Shown here one piece after another: positions 18,422-27,520 of a stretch of 64,000 bases of DNA. This DNA is from Ruegeria aquimaris. Lineage in GTDB: Bacteria > Pseudomonadota > Alphaproteobacteria > Rhodobacterales > Rhodobacteraceae. The DNA is taken from assembly GCF_025751555.1 (NCBI RefSeq), contig NZ_JAOWLB010000003.1, positions 1-64,000 on the forward strand, in the 5' to 3' direction. Below the pieces are notes generated by a model, which was given only the letters and a program-made list of their open reading frames with translations, was not told the DNA's origin and did not search any database. The translations under genes and the position numbers were made by a program. The first letter of the stretch is position 1. Each line of letters opens with the position of its first letter.

Positions 18422-18790
18422 TCATAGCCCCAGCGTCGTCTTTACCGCCGTATCGACCACCCCGCCCAAAAGCGCGTTCTGGTCTGACTGGCATCCTTCA
18501 CCCAGCGCGGCGATGAAGGCTTCGCGCAGGCGGGTCTTGTCCTCCTCCGAGGTGGAGTAGGCTGTGATGTCGATCTCGCGGTTGTAGAGCGACAGCGCCA
18601 CCATCTTCGACACCACGTCGAGGACATAGGCCTCGTCCCCGTCGGCCTCGTCGATGACCGACTGGCAGGTGTGGTACATCACGTCGAGCGCGTCCTGCAC
18701 CATCTTCTCGGCCTCTTCATCCGCCCGCGAGGCGGTGGTGAACAGGCAGGTCGCGGCAAGTGCGGCGATCCATTGTCTTGTGTCAAACAT
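18422..18790 (-). CDS. Small exported protein of unknown function
   Basis: 122 residues. A short positive start and hydrophobic stretch (WIAALAATCLFTTASRA, cleavage after SRA plausible) indicate export to the periplasm. The mature part is acidic and helical (ADEEAEKMVQDALDVMYHTC) and has two cysteines (about positions 42 and 100) that could form a disulfide. No family is recognised. It ends 22 bp from the convergent acetyltransferase gene. Confidence 0.6.
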   Translation of the reverse strand: MFDTRQWIAALAATCLFTTASRADEEAEKMVQDALDVMYHTCQSVIDEADGDEAYVLDVVSKMVALSLYNREIDITAYSTSEEDKTRLREAFIAALGEGCQSDQNALLGGVVDTAVKTTLGL

Positions 18791-18823
18791 CCCGGCCTCC
18801 CGACTGGATATCGCGTGGGCATG

Positions 18824-19039
18824 TCATTTCTTGTTGGCGCCGACGATGGCGCCGACAACCGCGCCTGCGGCGGCGGTCTTGCTGTCGCCGACCAGGGCCC
18901 CGACCCCGGCGCCGATCAGGGCGCCCTTGATCGCGCGTTCGGTCTTCTTGTCCGCAAGTGCCGCGCCGGGGGCGATCGCGGCAAGGCCCAGGGCAATTGC
19001 CAGGGCGGCGGTCAGGTGAAAACGAGGATTGCCTGTCAT
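18824..19039 (-). CDS. Small exported glycine-zipper protein
   Basis: 71 residues from ATG 19039, with GGGAGGACAGAC just upstream. A signal peptide (FHLTAALAIALGLAAIAPGA, cleavage near ALA-DKK) is followed by a glycine zipper: GALIGAGVGALVGDSKTAAA, then GAVVGAIVGA. Such Gly-x3-Gly membrane hairpins occur in small outer-membrane or periplasmic proteins of the YMGG/Rickettsia 17-kDa antigen type. There is no lipobox Cys. Function unknown; it may share a transcript with the exported protein at 18422. Confidence 0.7.
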   Translation of the reverse strand: MTGNPRFHLTAALAIALGLAAIAPGAALADKKTERAIKGALIGAGVGALVGDSKTAAAGAVVGAIVGANKK

Positions 19040-19094
19040 GTCTGTCCTCCCTTCAAGGGTTCTGACGAATAACGGAGACAGGGAAAGTATCGCC

Positions 19095-22000
19095 TCAGAT
19101 CTCCTCGACGTCCAGCACCCCGTCGAGCGATTTGATCGCACCCTTGATCTGGGGGTTGAGGGGGAAATCCTGACCCAGGTCCATTTCGACCTCGCCGGGC
19201 AGGCCGGGGTCCATCAGGCAGAGCTGGATCGGGCCGCGGGCGGCGTTGCGGGCGGCATTGGCGGCCTCGGCCAGGATATGGGCGACGGTGGCTACGGCGC
19301 TGGCATCGTCCATGAAGACGCGCAGGCCGGTGGCGCCCGCCTCGGCCACCACGGTATCGGCGGGGCCGACCGAGCGGGCGAGCAGTTTGAGCTGGTCGGC
19401 CTCCATCGTCGCCTCGGCGGTCAGCACCACATGGGAGCCGGTTTCGAGATAGTCGCGGCTTTTCTCCAGCACTTCGGAGAAGAGCGTGACCTCGAAGGCT
19501 CCGGTGGGGTCGGACATCTGGGCAAAGGCGAAGCGGTTGCCACGGGCGGATTTACGTTCCTGCCGCCCGGCTACGACGCCTGCCATCTTGGCCAGAACCG
19601 GGCCCGAGCGGGCCTGCTCGGTGACCTCGTCCAGCGTCAGCACGCCCCGGCGTTTCAGCGCGGGCATGTAATCGTCGAGCGGGTGGCCCGAGAGGTAGAA
19701 ACCGATCGCCTTGAACTCCTCCGACAGGCGTTCGGCGGGCAGCCAGTCGGGCACGGAGGCGAGGCGCGGTTCGGGCAGGTCGTCGCCCGCCTCGCCGAAG
19801 AGCGAGACCTGGTTCGACGCCTTCTGGTCGTGGATGGCGGCGGAATAGGCGGCAAGCGCCTCGATGCTCTCGAAGACGCGGCGGCGGTTGGGGTCGAGCT
19901 GATCGAAGGCCCCGGCGCGCGCGAGCATTTCGAGGGGGCGTTTGCCCACCTTCTTCAGGTCGACCCGGCGGGCCACGTCGAAGAGGTTGACGAAGGGTTT
20001 GTGTCCCCTGCCCTCGACCACCAGGCGCATTGCCTCGACGCCGACGTTCTTGAGCGCGCCCAGCGCATAGACCAGTTCGCCGCCCGCCACGTCGAAGGTC
20101 GCCTGCGAGCGGTTCACGCAGGGCGGCACGTAAGGCAGGCCCAGCCCCTTGCGGACCTCTTCGAAATAGACCGCCAGCTTGTCGGTGAGGTGGATATCGC
20201 AGTTCATGACGCCCGCCATGAACTCGACCGGGTGGTTGGCCTTGAGCCAGGCGGTTTGATAGCTGACCACGGCATAGGCGGCGGCGTGGGATTTGTTGAA
20301 GCCGTAATTGGCAAACTTTTCCAGCAGGTCGAAGACCTCGCCCGCCTTTTCCTTGGTCACGCCGTTGGCGGTGGCCCCTTCGATGAACTTGGGGCGTTCC
20401 TTGGCCATTTCCTCGGCGATCTTCTTGCCCATGGCGCGGCGCAAGAGGTCGGCGCCGCCAAGGCTGTAGCCCGCCATCACCTGGGCGATCTGCATCACCT
20501 GTTCCTGATAGACGATGATGCCTTGCGTTTCTTCGAGGATGAAATCGATCGAGGGGTGGATCGAGGCCAGATCGCGGACGCCGTTCTTGACCTCGCAATA
20601 GACCGGGATGTTCTCCATGGGCCCAGGGCGGTAGAGCGCCACAAGGGCCACGATATCCTCGATACAGGTGGGTTTCATGCGCTTGAGCGCGTCCATCATG
20701 CCGGAACTTTCCACCTGGAACACGGCGACGGTCTTGGCGGCGGAATAGAGTTTGTAGGTGGGTTCGTCATCCAGCGGGATAGCGTTTATCTGGTTCTCGG
20801 CCCCTTCGGCGGGGTCATAGAGCTGGCGCCCGTCTGCGGCCACGTGAAGCGGGCGGCCCGATTTGAAGATCAGATCCATCGCGTTCTGGATCACGGTCAG
20901 GGTCTTGAGACCCAGAAAGTCGAACTTCACCAGCCCCGCCTGTTCCACCCATTTCATGTTGAACTGGGTGGCCGGCATGTCCGAGCGCGGATCCTGGTAG
21001 AGCGGCACCAGCGCATCAAGCGGCCGGTCGCCGATCACCACGCCGGCGGCATGGGTCGAGGCGTTCCGGAGCAGCCCCTCGACCTGCTGGCCATAGGTGA
21101 GCAGGCGGTCGACCACCTCTTCCTCGCGGGCGGCGTCGCGCAGGCGCGGCTCGTCGGCCAGCGCCTTTTCGATGCTTACGGGTTTCACGCCTTCGACCGG
21201 GATCATCTTGGACAGGCGGTCCACCTGGCCATAGGGCATCTGCAACACCCGGCCGATGTCGCGCACCGCGGCCTTGGACAGAAGCGCACCAAAGGTGATG
21301 ATCTGCCCCACCTTGTCGCGGCCGTATTTCTCCTGCACGTAGCGGATCACCTCTTCGCGCCGGTCCATGCAGAAGTCGATATCGAAGTCGGGCATAGAGA
21401 CCCGTTCGGGGTTCAGGAAGCGTTCGAAGAGCAGGCTGTAGCGCAGCGGATCAAGGTCGGTGATGGTCAGCGCATAGGCCACCAGCGACCCCGCGCCCGA
21501 GCCCCGCCCCGGCCCCACCGGAATGTCATGATCCTTGGCCCATTTGATGAAATCGGCCACGATCAGGAAGTAACCGGGAAAGCCCATGCCTTCGATGATG
21601 TCGAGTTCGAAATCGAGCCGCTTCTGGTAATCCTCGGGGCTGACCGCGTGCGGGATCACCGCCAGCCGCTCTTGCAGGCCCGCGTTGGCCTGGCGGCGCA
21701 GTTCCTGCACCTCGTCATCGGCGAATTTCGGCAGGATCGGGGCGCGCTTGTAGGCCATGAAGGCGCAACGGCGCGCGATCTCGACGGTATTCTCGACCGC
21801 CTCGGGCAGATCGGCAAAGAGCGTCACCATCTCCTGCGGTGATTTCAGGTAATGCTGGGCGGTCAGGCGGCGGCGGCCCTGCTGCTGGTCGACATAGGCG
21901 CCCTCGGCGATGCAGATCAGCGCATCATGCGCCTCGTACATGTCGGAGCTGGGGAAGTAGACATCGTTGGTGGCGACCAGCGGCAGGCCCTTGGCATAGG

Positions 22001-22595
22001 CCATCTCGACATGGCCGCGTTCCGTCAGCCGCTCGGCCTCGGGCGCGCCACCCTCGCCCGGGTGGCGTTGCAGCTCGATATAGAGCCGGTCGGGGAACAT
22101 CCCCGCCAGCTGGTCCACCAGCGCCTCGGCCGCCGGGCGCTGACCCTGCTGCAAGAGCCGCCCCACCGGCCCGTCGGGCCCGCCGCTGAGACAGATCAGC
22201 CCTTCGGAATGGGCGGCAAGCTCCTCCAGCGTGACCTGCGGCAGCTGCCCGCCCTTGTCGACATAGAGGCAGCTGTTGAGCTTCATCAGGTTCTCGTACC
22301 CCGCCTCGGACTGGGCCAAGAGCACGATCCCGGCGGGCGGCTTCGGCTTTTCCCCCGGCAGGGCCGTGACATAGGCCAGCGAGACCTGGCAGCCGATAAT
22401 CGGCTGGATGCCCGCGCCGCTGGCCGCGACCGAAAATTCCAGCGCCGCAAACAGGTTGTTGGTATCGGTGACCGCCACCGCCGGCATGCCCATCTTCTCG
22501 CAGAGCGCGGGCAGTTTCTTGAGCCGGATCGCGCCTTCGAGAAGCGAGTATTCGGTATGCAGGCGGAGGTGGATGAATCGGGGCGTACTGCTCAT
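19095..22595 (-). CDS. dnaE: DNA polymerase III alpha subunit
   Basis: 1166 residues from ATG 22595, the main replicative polymerase. The PHP domain leads (RFIHLRLHTEYSLLEGAIRL), followed by the C-family palm with catalytic acids in MPDFDIDFCMDRR (Asp403, Asp405), the fingers with YQEQVMQIAQVMAGYSLGGAD's region, the helix-hairpin-helix/beta-clamp part (GLGLPYVPPCVN onward) and the OB fold near the C-terminus (GPVLAKMAGVVAGRQERKSA). Length equals standard DnaE1 rather than the shorter or repair-linked DnaE2. A long frame continuing upstream of 22595 is antisense to the TauE gene and is not part of the gene. It stands alone on the minus strand. Confidence 0.95.
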   Translation of the reverse strand: MSSTPRFIHLRLHTEYSLLEGAIRLKKLPALCEKMGMPAVAVTDTNNLFAALEFSVAASGAGIQPIIGCQVSLAYVTALPGEKPKPPAGIVLLAQSEAGYENLMKLNSCLYVDKGGQLPQVTLEELAAHSEGLICLSGGPDGPVGRLLQQGQRPAAEALVDQLAGMFPDRLYIELQRHPGEGGAPEAERLTERGHVEMAYAKGLPLVATNDVYFPSSDMYEAHDALICIAEGAYVDQQQGRRRLTAQHYLKSPQEMVTLFADLPEAVENTVEIARRCAFMAYKRAPILPKFADDEVQELRRQANAGLQERLAVIPHAVSPEDYQKRLDFELDIIEGMGFPGYFLIVADFIKWAKDHDIPVGPGRGSGAGSLVAYALTITDLDPLRYSLLFERFLNPERVSMPDFDIDFCMDRREEVIRYVQEKYGRDKVGQIITFGALLSKAAVRDIGRVLQMPYGQVDRLSKMIPVEGVKPVSIEKALADEPRLRDAAREEEVVDRLLTYGQQVEGLLRNASTHAAGVVIGDRPLDALVPLYQDPRSDMPATQFNMKWVEQAGLVKFDFLGLKTLTVIQNAMDLIFKSGRPLHVAADGRQLYDPAEGAENQINAIPLDDEPTYKLYSAAKTVAVFQVESSGMMDALKRMKPTCIEDIVALVALYRPGPMENIPVYCEVKNGVRDLASIHPSIDFILEETQGIIVYQEQVMQIAQVMAGYSLGGADLLRRAMGKKIAEEMAKERPKFIEGATANGVTKEKAGEVFDLLEKFANYGFNKSHAAAYAVVSYQTAWLKANHPVEFMAGVMNCDIHLTDKLAVYFEEVRKGLGLPYVPPCVNRSQATFDVAGGELVYALGALKNVGVEAMRLVVEGRGHKPFVNLFDVARRVDLKKVGKRPLEMLARAGAFDQLDPNRRRVFESIEALAAYSAAIHDQKASNQVSLFGEAGDDLPEPRLASVPDWLPAERLSEEFKAIGFYLSGHPLDDYMPALKRRGVLTLDEVTEQARSGPVLAKMAGVVAGRQERKSARGNRFAFAQMSDPTGAFEVTLFSEVLEKSRDYLETGSHVVLTAEATMEADQLKLLARSVGPADTVVAEAGATGLRVFMDDASAVATVAHILAEAANAARNAARGPIQLCLMDPGLPGEVEMDLGQDFPLNPQIKGAIKSLDGVLDVEEI

Positions 22596-22727
22596 GCCCG
22601 CGACGATAGGCGATCCGGATCGGGGGCGCCACGGGGGATGCGCGCGGTCCGGCGAAAACCCCGATTGCGGGCGGCATGCGAATAGCTTAGCGAGAGGGAA
22701 ACTAGGCTCTTTTCCCCCGAGTCGCCC

Positions 22728-23492
22728 TTGGACCTGTTCCTGACCTTCGCCCTTGTGGGCTTTATCGCGCAGCTTGCAGACAGTGCCCTGGGAATGGGGT
22801 TTGGGGTCATATCCGCCTCGGTCCTTTTGGCCCAAGGGGTGCCGCCGCCGCTGGTCTCGGCCAGTGTCAACGCGGCCAAGGTGCCGACCGGCATCGTGGC
22901 GGGGATTTCCCATGCGCTCAACGGCAATATCGACAAGGCGCTGTTTGGGCGCCTGGCGCTGGCCGGGGCGGCAGGGGGTATCGTCGGCGCGCTGATCCTG
23001 GGCGAGTTGAAACGGCCGGTGCTGACGGTGATCATCGGCGGATACCTCTTGCTGATCGGCGGGCTGATCCTGTGGCGCGGGCTGTCGGGGCGGGCGCCGC
23101 GCCTGCTGGCGACCGGACGGGTCTCGGCGCTGGGGGCCACCGGCGGGTTGATCGAGGGGATCGGCGGCAGCTGGGGGCCGGTGGTGACCAGCGGGCTGAT
23201 CGGCGCGGGCCACGAACCGCGCCGCGCCATCGGGTCCTCGGCGCTGGCCGAACTGGTGGTCAGCCTGACGGTGTTCCTTGCGCTGATGGCCGGGTACCAT
23301 CTGGGTCGCTGGGGCACCGGGCGCGACCTGCACGAGGTGCTGCTGCCGGTGGCTGGACTGGTGGCCGGCGGGGTGCCCGCGGCACTGCTGGGCGGCAGGC
23401 TGGCGGCCATCGCGCCGCGGCGTCCCCTGACCGTGGCGGTTGGAGTGCTGGCGATCGGCATCGGCCTGCAAAGGCTGGCCTCGCTGCTCTGA
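22728..23492 (+). CDS. TauE/SafE family membrane permease
   Basis: 254 residues with about eight membrane segments. The opening MDLFLTFALVGFIAQLADSA, GMGFGVISASVLL and the repeated half later (LGATGGLIEGIGGSWGPVVT) fit the TauE/SafE family of sulfite/sulfonate or organic anion exporters, which have an internal duplication. The start is a TTG at 22728; no ATG or GTG precedes it before the in-frame stop at 22683. It diverges from dnaE. Substrate unknown; sulfite export is only the family's best-known role. Confidence 0.8.
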   Translation: MDLFLTFALVGFIAQLADSALGMGFGVISASVLLAQGVPPPLVSASVNAAKVPTGIVAGISHALNGNIDKALFGRLALAGAAGGIVGALILGELKRPVLTVIIGGYLLLIGGLILWRGLSGRAPRLLATGRVSALGATGGLIEGIGGSWGPVVTSGLIGAGHEPRRAIGSSALAELVVSLTVFLALMAGYHLGRWGTGRDLHEVLLPVAGLVAGGVPAALLGGRLAAIAPRRPLTVAVGVLAIGIGLQRLASLL

Positions 23493-23772
23493 GACGGCAG
23501 CACGGGCCGCAGACTACCACCCGTTCGCCAAAAGGCCGCTTGCGATTATTCGTTAAAACCTGAAGGTCTTTCAAATCCGTGTCCGGGCCGCAGGGACAGA
23601 CCCTTGATTCAGTTGGAGTATTTTTCAGGCATCTTTTGCAACCTGCCAGCACAGGCGCAGAAATGTTGCAGCGCAGAGAGAGTTTTCCTTGCCAGAAGCC
23701 CGGTCGCGTTTCTAACCTTTTTACAGAACACAGCCCGCCCCGTCTTCTACGTCGCATCGAAGGAGGGCAGCA
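23493..23772. other. Leader region before the xdh operon
   Basis: About 280 bp. It contains a half copy of the GAGTATTT repeat (GGAGTATTTTTCAGG near 23611) and CCGGGCCGCAGGGAC, but no strong terminator. The promoter of the purine operon should lie here; TTGATT at about 23605 is a possible -35 but no convincing -10 at the right distance was found. Confidence 0.35.
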
Positions 23773-23811
23773 ATGGGCCAACAGGGTAAGGCGACGGGTT
23801 TCACAGTATGA
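23773..23811 (+). CDS. 12-codon leader ORF overlapping xdhA
   Basis: ATG 23773 follows GAAGGAGGGCAGCA, the best ribosome binding site in the region, and encodes [12 protein letters not shown]. Its stop TGA (23809-23811) overlaps the xdhA ATG (23808-23810) as ATGA. xdhA itself has only GGGTTTCACAGT before its ATG, with no good site. This arrangement suggests translation of xdhA is coupled to the leader. There is no run of a single regulatory amino acid, so simple attenuation by a scarce tRNA is unlikely. Protein status is unproven. Confidence 0.5.
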   Translation: MGQQGKATGFTV

Positions 23812-25193
23812 AGATCACGTTTCTTCTGAACGGAGAGACAGTGGAGCTGGTGGAGGCCGACCCCACCGCCACGCTGCTTGACTGGCTGCGCGAGGATCGC
23901 GGTCTGACCGGCACCAAGGAGGGTTGCAACGAGGGCGATTGCGGCGCCTGCACCGTGGCCGTCAGCGATGCCGATGGCACTCGCGCCCTGAACGCCTGCA
24001 TCCTGTTCCTGCCGCAACTGCATGGCAAGGCGGTGCGCACGGTCGAGGGGTTGGGCGGCAGCCACCCGGTCCAACAGGCCATGGTGACCCATCACGGCAG
24101 CCAGTGCGGTTTCTGCACCCCGGGCTTCGTGATGTCGATGGTTGCGGGCCATGCCGAAGGCGCCACCGACCATGACACCCAGCTGGCGGGCAATCTCTGC
24201 CGCTGCACCGGCTATGCCCCGATCATCCGCGCCGCTCGTGCGGTCGAAAGCGCACCGAAACCCGACTGGCTCGCCACCGATCGCGCCTTCATTTCGCCGG
24301 AAATACTCCGGGGGGAGGCCGCAGGCCGGGGGGCAGAGCCCCCTTCCTCCCCCACCTCAAGCGATGAGCTCGCGACCCTCTACGAAGCCCATCCCGATGC
24401 CACGCTGGTCGCCGGGGCAACGGATGTGGGCCTCTGGGTCACCAAGCAGCTGCGCGACCTGCCCAAGGTCATTTTCCTTTCCGGCTGCGCCGATCTGAAG
24501 GAGATCGAGGTCACCGATACCCATGTGCGCCTGGGCGCCATGGTCGACATGAACCGAATGCGTGACGCCGTGGCTCCCCTGCACCCGTCCTATGGCGAAA
24601 TGATCCGCCGCTATGCCAGCGTGCAGGTGCGCAATGCCGCCACAGTCGGCGGCAATATCGCCAATGGCTCGCCCATCGGTGACAACCCGCCCGCGCTGAT
24701 CGCGCTGGGGGCGACATTGCATCTGCGCAAGGGCGACACACGCCGCGACCTGCCGCTCGAGGCGTTTTTCATCGACTATGGCAAGCAGGACCGCGCGCCG
24801 GGCGAGTTTGTCGAGGCGGTGAGTTTTCCGCGCCAGCCCGACCGGCTGAAATGCTACAAGCTGTCGAAGCGTTTCGATCAGGATATCTCGGCCGTCTGCG
24901 GCTGTTTCAACATCACCGTCGAGGGCGGCACCGTTACCGCCGCCCGCATCGCCTTTGGCGGTATGGCGGGCATCCCGAAACGCGCCCGCGCGGTCGAGGC
25001 GGCGCTGATCGGCCAGCCCTGGACGCAACAGGTTGTTAACGCTGCGGTGCCAGAATTCGAGGCCGATTTCACCCCGATGTCGGACATGCGCGCCTCGGCC
25101 CGCTACCGGATGGAGACCGCCAAGGCGATGCTGCGCCGCTATTTCGCCGAGGATCAGGGCCATTTGACCAATGTGCTGGAGGTACGGGCATGA
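23808..25193 (+). CDS. xdhA: Xanthine dehydrogenase small subunit (2Fe-2S and FAD)
   Basis: 461 residues. XdhA passes electrons from the molybdenum site in XdhB through two 2Fe-2S clusters to FAD and NAD+, in oxidation of hypoxanthine and xanthine to urate. First cluster: C40, C45, C48 ([14 protein letters not shown]) and C63 or so; second: C100, C103 (QCGFCTPGF) and C131, C133 ([10 protein letters not shown]). The FAD domain begins near 185 with [10 protein letters not shown] and later [17 protein letters not shown]. The linker (about 161-184) is unusual: it is encoded by a dispersed DNA repeat (24287-24308) plus a G/C-rich tail, adding [20 protein letters not shown] without breaking the frame. 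Start is coupled to the leader ORF; the stop overlaps xdhB by 4 bp. Confidence 0.95.
   Translation: MKITFLLNGETVELVEADPTATLLDWLREDRGLTGTKEGCNEGDCGACTVAVSDADGTRALNACILFLPQLHGKAVRTVEGLGGSHPVQQAMVTHHGSQCGFCTPGFVMSMVAGHAEGATDHDTQLAGNLCRCTGYAPIIRAARAVESAPKPDWLATDRAFISPEILRGEAAGRGAEPPSSPTSSDELATLYEAHPDATLVAGATDVGLWVTKQLRDLPKVIFLSGCADLKEIEVTDTHVRLGAMVDMNRMRDAVAPLHPSYGEMIRRYASVQVRNAATVGGNIANGSPIGDNPPALIALGATLHLRKGDTRRDLPLEAFFIDYGKQDRAPGEFVEAVSFPRQPDRLKCYKLSKRFDQDISAVCGCFNITVEGGTVTAARIAFGGMAGIPKRARAVEAALIGQPWTQQVVNAAVPEFEADFTPMSDMRASARYRMETAKAMLRRYFAEDQGHLTNVLEVRA
24287..24358 (-). repeat. Dispersed repeat inside xdhA
   Basis: 24287-24308, read on the minus strand, is GAGTATTT + CCG + GCGAAATGAAG: one mismatch to the unit seen at 26362-26383, 46357-46378 and 46390-46411 (ignoring the three variable bases). 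It is followed on the plus strand by a G-run/C-run rich tail (GGGGGGCAGAGCCCCC within 24309-24358) that could form a hairpin. It encodes the linker between the 2Fe-2S and FAD domains. Confidence 0.8.
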
Positions 25194-27520
25194 GCGTCGC
25201 CAAACCCCTGCCGCATGACGCGGCGCCGCTGCATGTGGCCGGCACCGCCCGCTATGTCGACGATATCCCGACCCCGCGCGACACGCTGCATCTGGCCTTT
25301 GGCCTGAGCACCATCGCCAAGGGGCGGATCACCGCGATGAACCTCGAAGAGGTGAAGCGCGCCCCCGGCGTGGTGCTGGTGATGACGGCCGATGACCTGC
25401 CCTTTGCCAATGATGTCTCGCCCTCGATCCACGACGAGCCTTTGCTGTCGGACGGCACCGTCCACTATGTCGGTCAGCCGATCTTCGTGGTGGTGGCGAC
25501 CAGCCACCTGGCCGCGCGCAAGGCGGTACGGCGGGTGCGGATCGACTATGCCGAGGAACCCGCGATCCTGACCATCGAACAGGCGCTGGCGGCCAACAGC
25601 CGGTTCGAGGACGGGCCGCGCATCTATGAGAAGGGCGATGCCGAGGCGGCGATTGCCGGGGCGGCCCATGTCATCGAGGGCACGTTCGAGCTGGGCGGGC
25701 AGGAGCATTTCTATCTCGAAGGTCAGGCCGCGCTGGCCCTGCCCGGCGAGGGCGGCGACATGCTGGTGCACAGTTCCACCCAGCACCCGACCGAGATCCA
25801 GCACAAGGTAGCCGAGGCCTTGGGCGTGCCGATGCACGCCGTCCGGGTCGAGACCCGCCGCATGGGTGGCGGCTTTGGCGGCAAGGAGAGCCAGGGCAAC
25901 GCGCTGGCGGTGGCCTGCGCGGTGGCGGCGCGCGCCACCGGGCGCGCCTGCAAGATGCGCTATGACCGCGACGACGACATGGTGATCACCGGCAAGCGCC
26001 ATGCCTTCCGCATCGGCTATCGTGCCGGGTTCGACACTGAGGGGCGGATACTGGGCGTTTCCTTCCTGCATCACGCGATCTGCGGCTGGGCGCAGGACCT
26101 TTCGCTGCCGGTGGCGGACCGGGCGATGCTGCATGCGGACAATGCCTATCTGCTGCCAAATGCCCGGATCGAAAGCCACCGGCTGAAGACCAACACGCAA
26201 TCCGCCACCGCCTATCGCGGGTTTGGCGGGCCGCAGGGGATGGTGGGGATCGAGCGGGTCATGGACCATGCCGCGCATGTGCTGGGGATCGACCCGGTCG
26301 AGCTCAGGCAGCGCAATTACTATGCGGCACCCGCGGGTGGCGCTGCCCCCCACACCCCCCGGAGTATTTCCGGCGGAATGAAGGAGAATACCACGCCCTA
26401 TGGGCAGGTGGTCGAGGATTTCGAACTGCACGGGATGACCGAGGCGCTGCTGGCATCGTCGGATTACGCCGCGCGCAAGGCGGCGGTGGCGGCGTGGAAC
26501 GCGGCCAATCCGATCGTGAAGCGGGGCATCGCCTTTTCACCGGTGAAGTTCGGGATTTCCTTTACCCTCACTCATCTTAACCAGGCAGGCGCGCTGGTGC
26601 ATGTCTATCAGGACGGCTCCGTGCATCTGAACCATGGCGGCACCGAGATGGGTCAGGGCCTGTTCCAGAAGGTGGCGCAGGTGGCGGCAAGCCGGTTCGG
26701 CATCCCGCTGGAGATGGTGAAGATCACCGCCACCGATACCGCCAAGGTGCCCAATACCTCGGCCACGGCGGCCTCGTCGGGCTCGGACCTGAACGGCATG
26801 GCGGTGAAGGCCGCCTGTGACACCATCCGCGACCGGATGGCGGCCTATCTGGCCGAGCGGCATCAGGCGGAGGTCGCCTCGGTCCGGTTCGGGAATGGGC
26901 AGGTCGAGGTGGGTGAGGCGCGGTACAGTTTCGCCGAGGCGGCGGCGCTGGCCTATCAGGGGCGGATCAGCCTGTCGGCCACCGGGTTCTACAAGACGCC
27001 CAAGATCGAGTGGGACCGGATCCAGGGACGCGGGCGGCCGTTCTACTATTTTGCCTATGGCGCCTCGGTGACCGAGGTGGCGGTGGACACGCTGACCGGC
27101 GAATACCGCATCCTGCGGACCGACATCCTGCATGATGCCGGTGCCTCGCTGAACCCGGATCTGGATATCGGCCAGGTCGAGGGCGGCTATGTGCAAGGCG
27201 CGGGCTGGCTGACCACCGAGGAGCTGGTCTGGGACGATCACGGACGGCTCAGGACGCATGCGCCCTCGACCTACAAGATCCCGGCCTGTTCGGACCGGCC
27301 CGAGGTGTTCAACGTGGCGCTGTGGGGCGGGCAGAACCGGGAGGACACGATCTATCGGTCGAAGGCGGTGGGCGAGCCGCCGTTCATGCTGGGGATTTCG
27401 GCCTGGCTGGCCTTGTCCGATGCGGTGGCGTCCTGTGGCGATGCCTATCCGGCGCTGAACGCGCCCGCGACGGCGGAGGAGGTCTGGAAAGGCATCCGGA
27501 GGCTTGGCGATGGCGTTTGA
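25190..27520 (+). CDS. xdhB: Xanthine dehydrogenase large subunit (molybdenum cofactor)
   Basis: 776 residues; binds the Mo-pterin cofactor and oxidises purines. Seen: [20 protein letters not shown], the substrate/cofactor blocks [35 protein letters not shown], then [20 protein letters not shown] and near the end [13 protein letters not shown] with the catalytic base Glu729. A loop at about 380-402 (between RNYY and TTPYGQ) is longer than usual and is encoded by the dispersed repeat at 26362-26383 ([13 protein letters not shown]). Overlaps xdhA and xdhC, so the three are translated as a unit. Cytosolic heteromultimer with XdhA; XdhC matures the cofactor. Confidence 0.95.
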   Translation: MSVAKPLPHDAAPLHVAGTARYVDDIPTPRDTLHLAFGLSTIAKGRITAMNLEEVKRAPGVVLVMTADDLPFANDVSPSIHDEPLLSDGTVHYVGQPIFVVVATSHLAARKAVRRVRIDYAEEPAILTIEQALAANSRFEDGPRIYEKGDAEAAIAGAAHVIEGTFELGGQEHFYLEGQAALALPGEGGDMLVHSSTQHPTEIQHKVAEALGVPMHAVRVETRRMGGGFGGKESQGNALAVACAVAARATGRACKMRYDRDDDMVITGKRHAFRIGYRAGFDTEGRILGVSFLHHAICGWAQDLSLPVADRAMLHADNAYLLPNARIESHRLKTNTQSATAYRGFGGPQGMVGIERVMDHAAHVLGIDPVELRQRNYYAAPAGGAAPHTPRSISGGMKENTTPYGQVVEDFELHGMTEALLASSDYAARKAAVAAWNAANPIVKRGIAFSPVKFGISFTLTHLNQAGALVHVYQDGSVHLNHGGTEMGQGLFQKVAQVAASRFGIPLEMVKITATDTAKVPNTSATAASSGSDLNGMAVKAACDTIRDRMAAYLAERHQAEVASVRFGNGQVEVGEARYSFAEAAALAYQGRISLSATGFYKTPKIEWDRIQGRGRPFYYFAYGASVTEVAVDTLTGEYRILRTDILHDAGASLNPDLDIGQVEGGYVQGAGWLTTEELVWDDHGRLRTHAPSTYKIPACSDRPEVFNVALWGGQNREDTIYRSKAVGEPPFMLGISAWLALSDAVASCGDAYPALNAPATAEEVWKGIRRLGDGV
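26353..26392 (+). repeat. Dispersed repeat inside xdhB
   Basis: 26362-26383 reads GAGTATTT + CCG + GCGGAATGAAG, identical to the intergenic copies at 46357-46411 at all 19 non-variable positions. A C-rich run (CCCACACCCCCC) precedes it. It is in the coding strand orientation, opposite to the copy in xdhA, and lies in a surface-loop region of the protein. Confidence 0.85.

Noticed and set aside
19029-21842. A 937-codon open frame on the plus strand opposite dnaE
   Set aside because: It is antisense to well-matched DnaE sequence, rich in His/Gly/Asp/Val as GC-rich shadows are, with no family match.
22596-23471. A continuous upstream extension of the dnaE frame (about 290 codons)
   Set aside because: It runs antisense to the TauE/SafE gene; DnaE has its normal length from ATG 22595.
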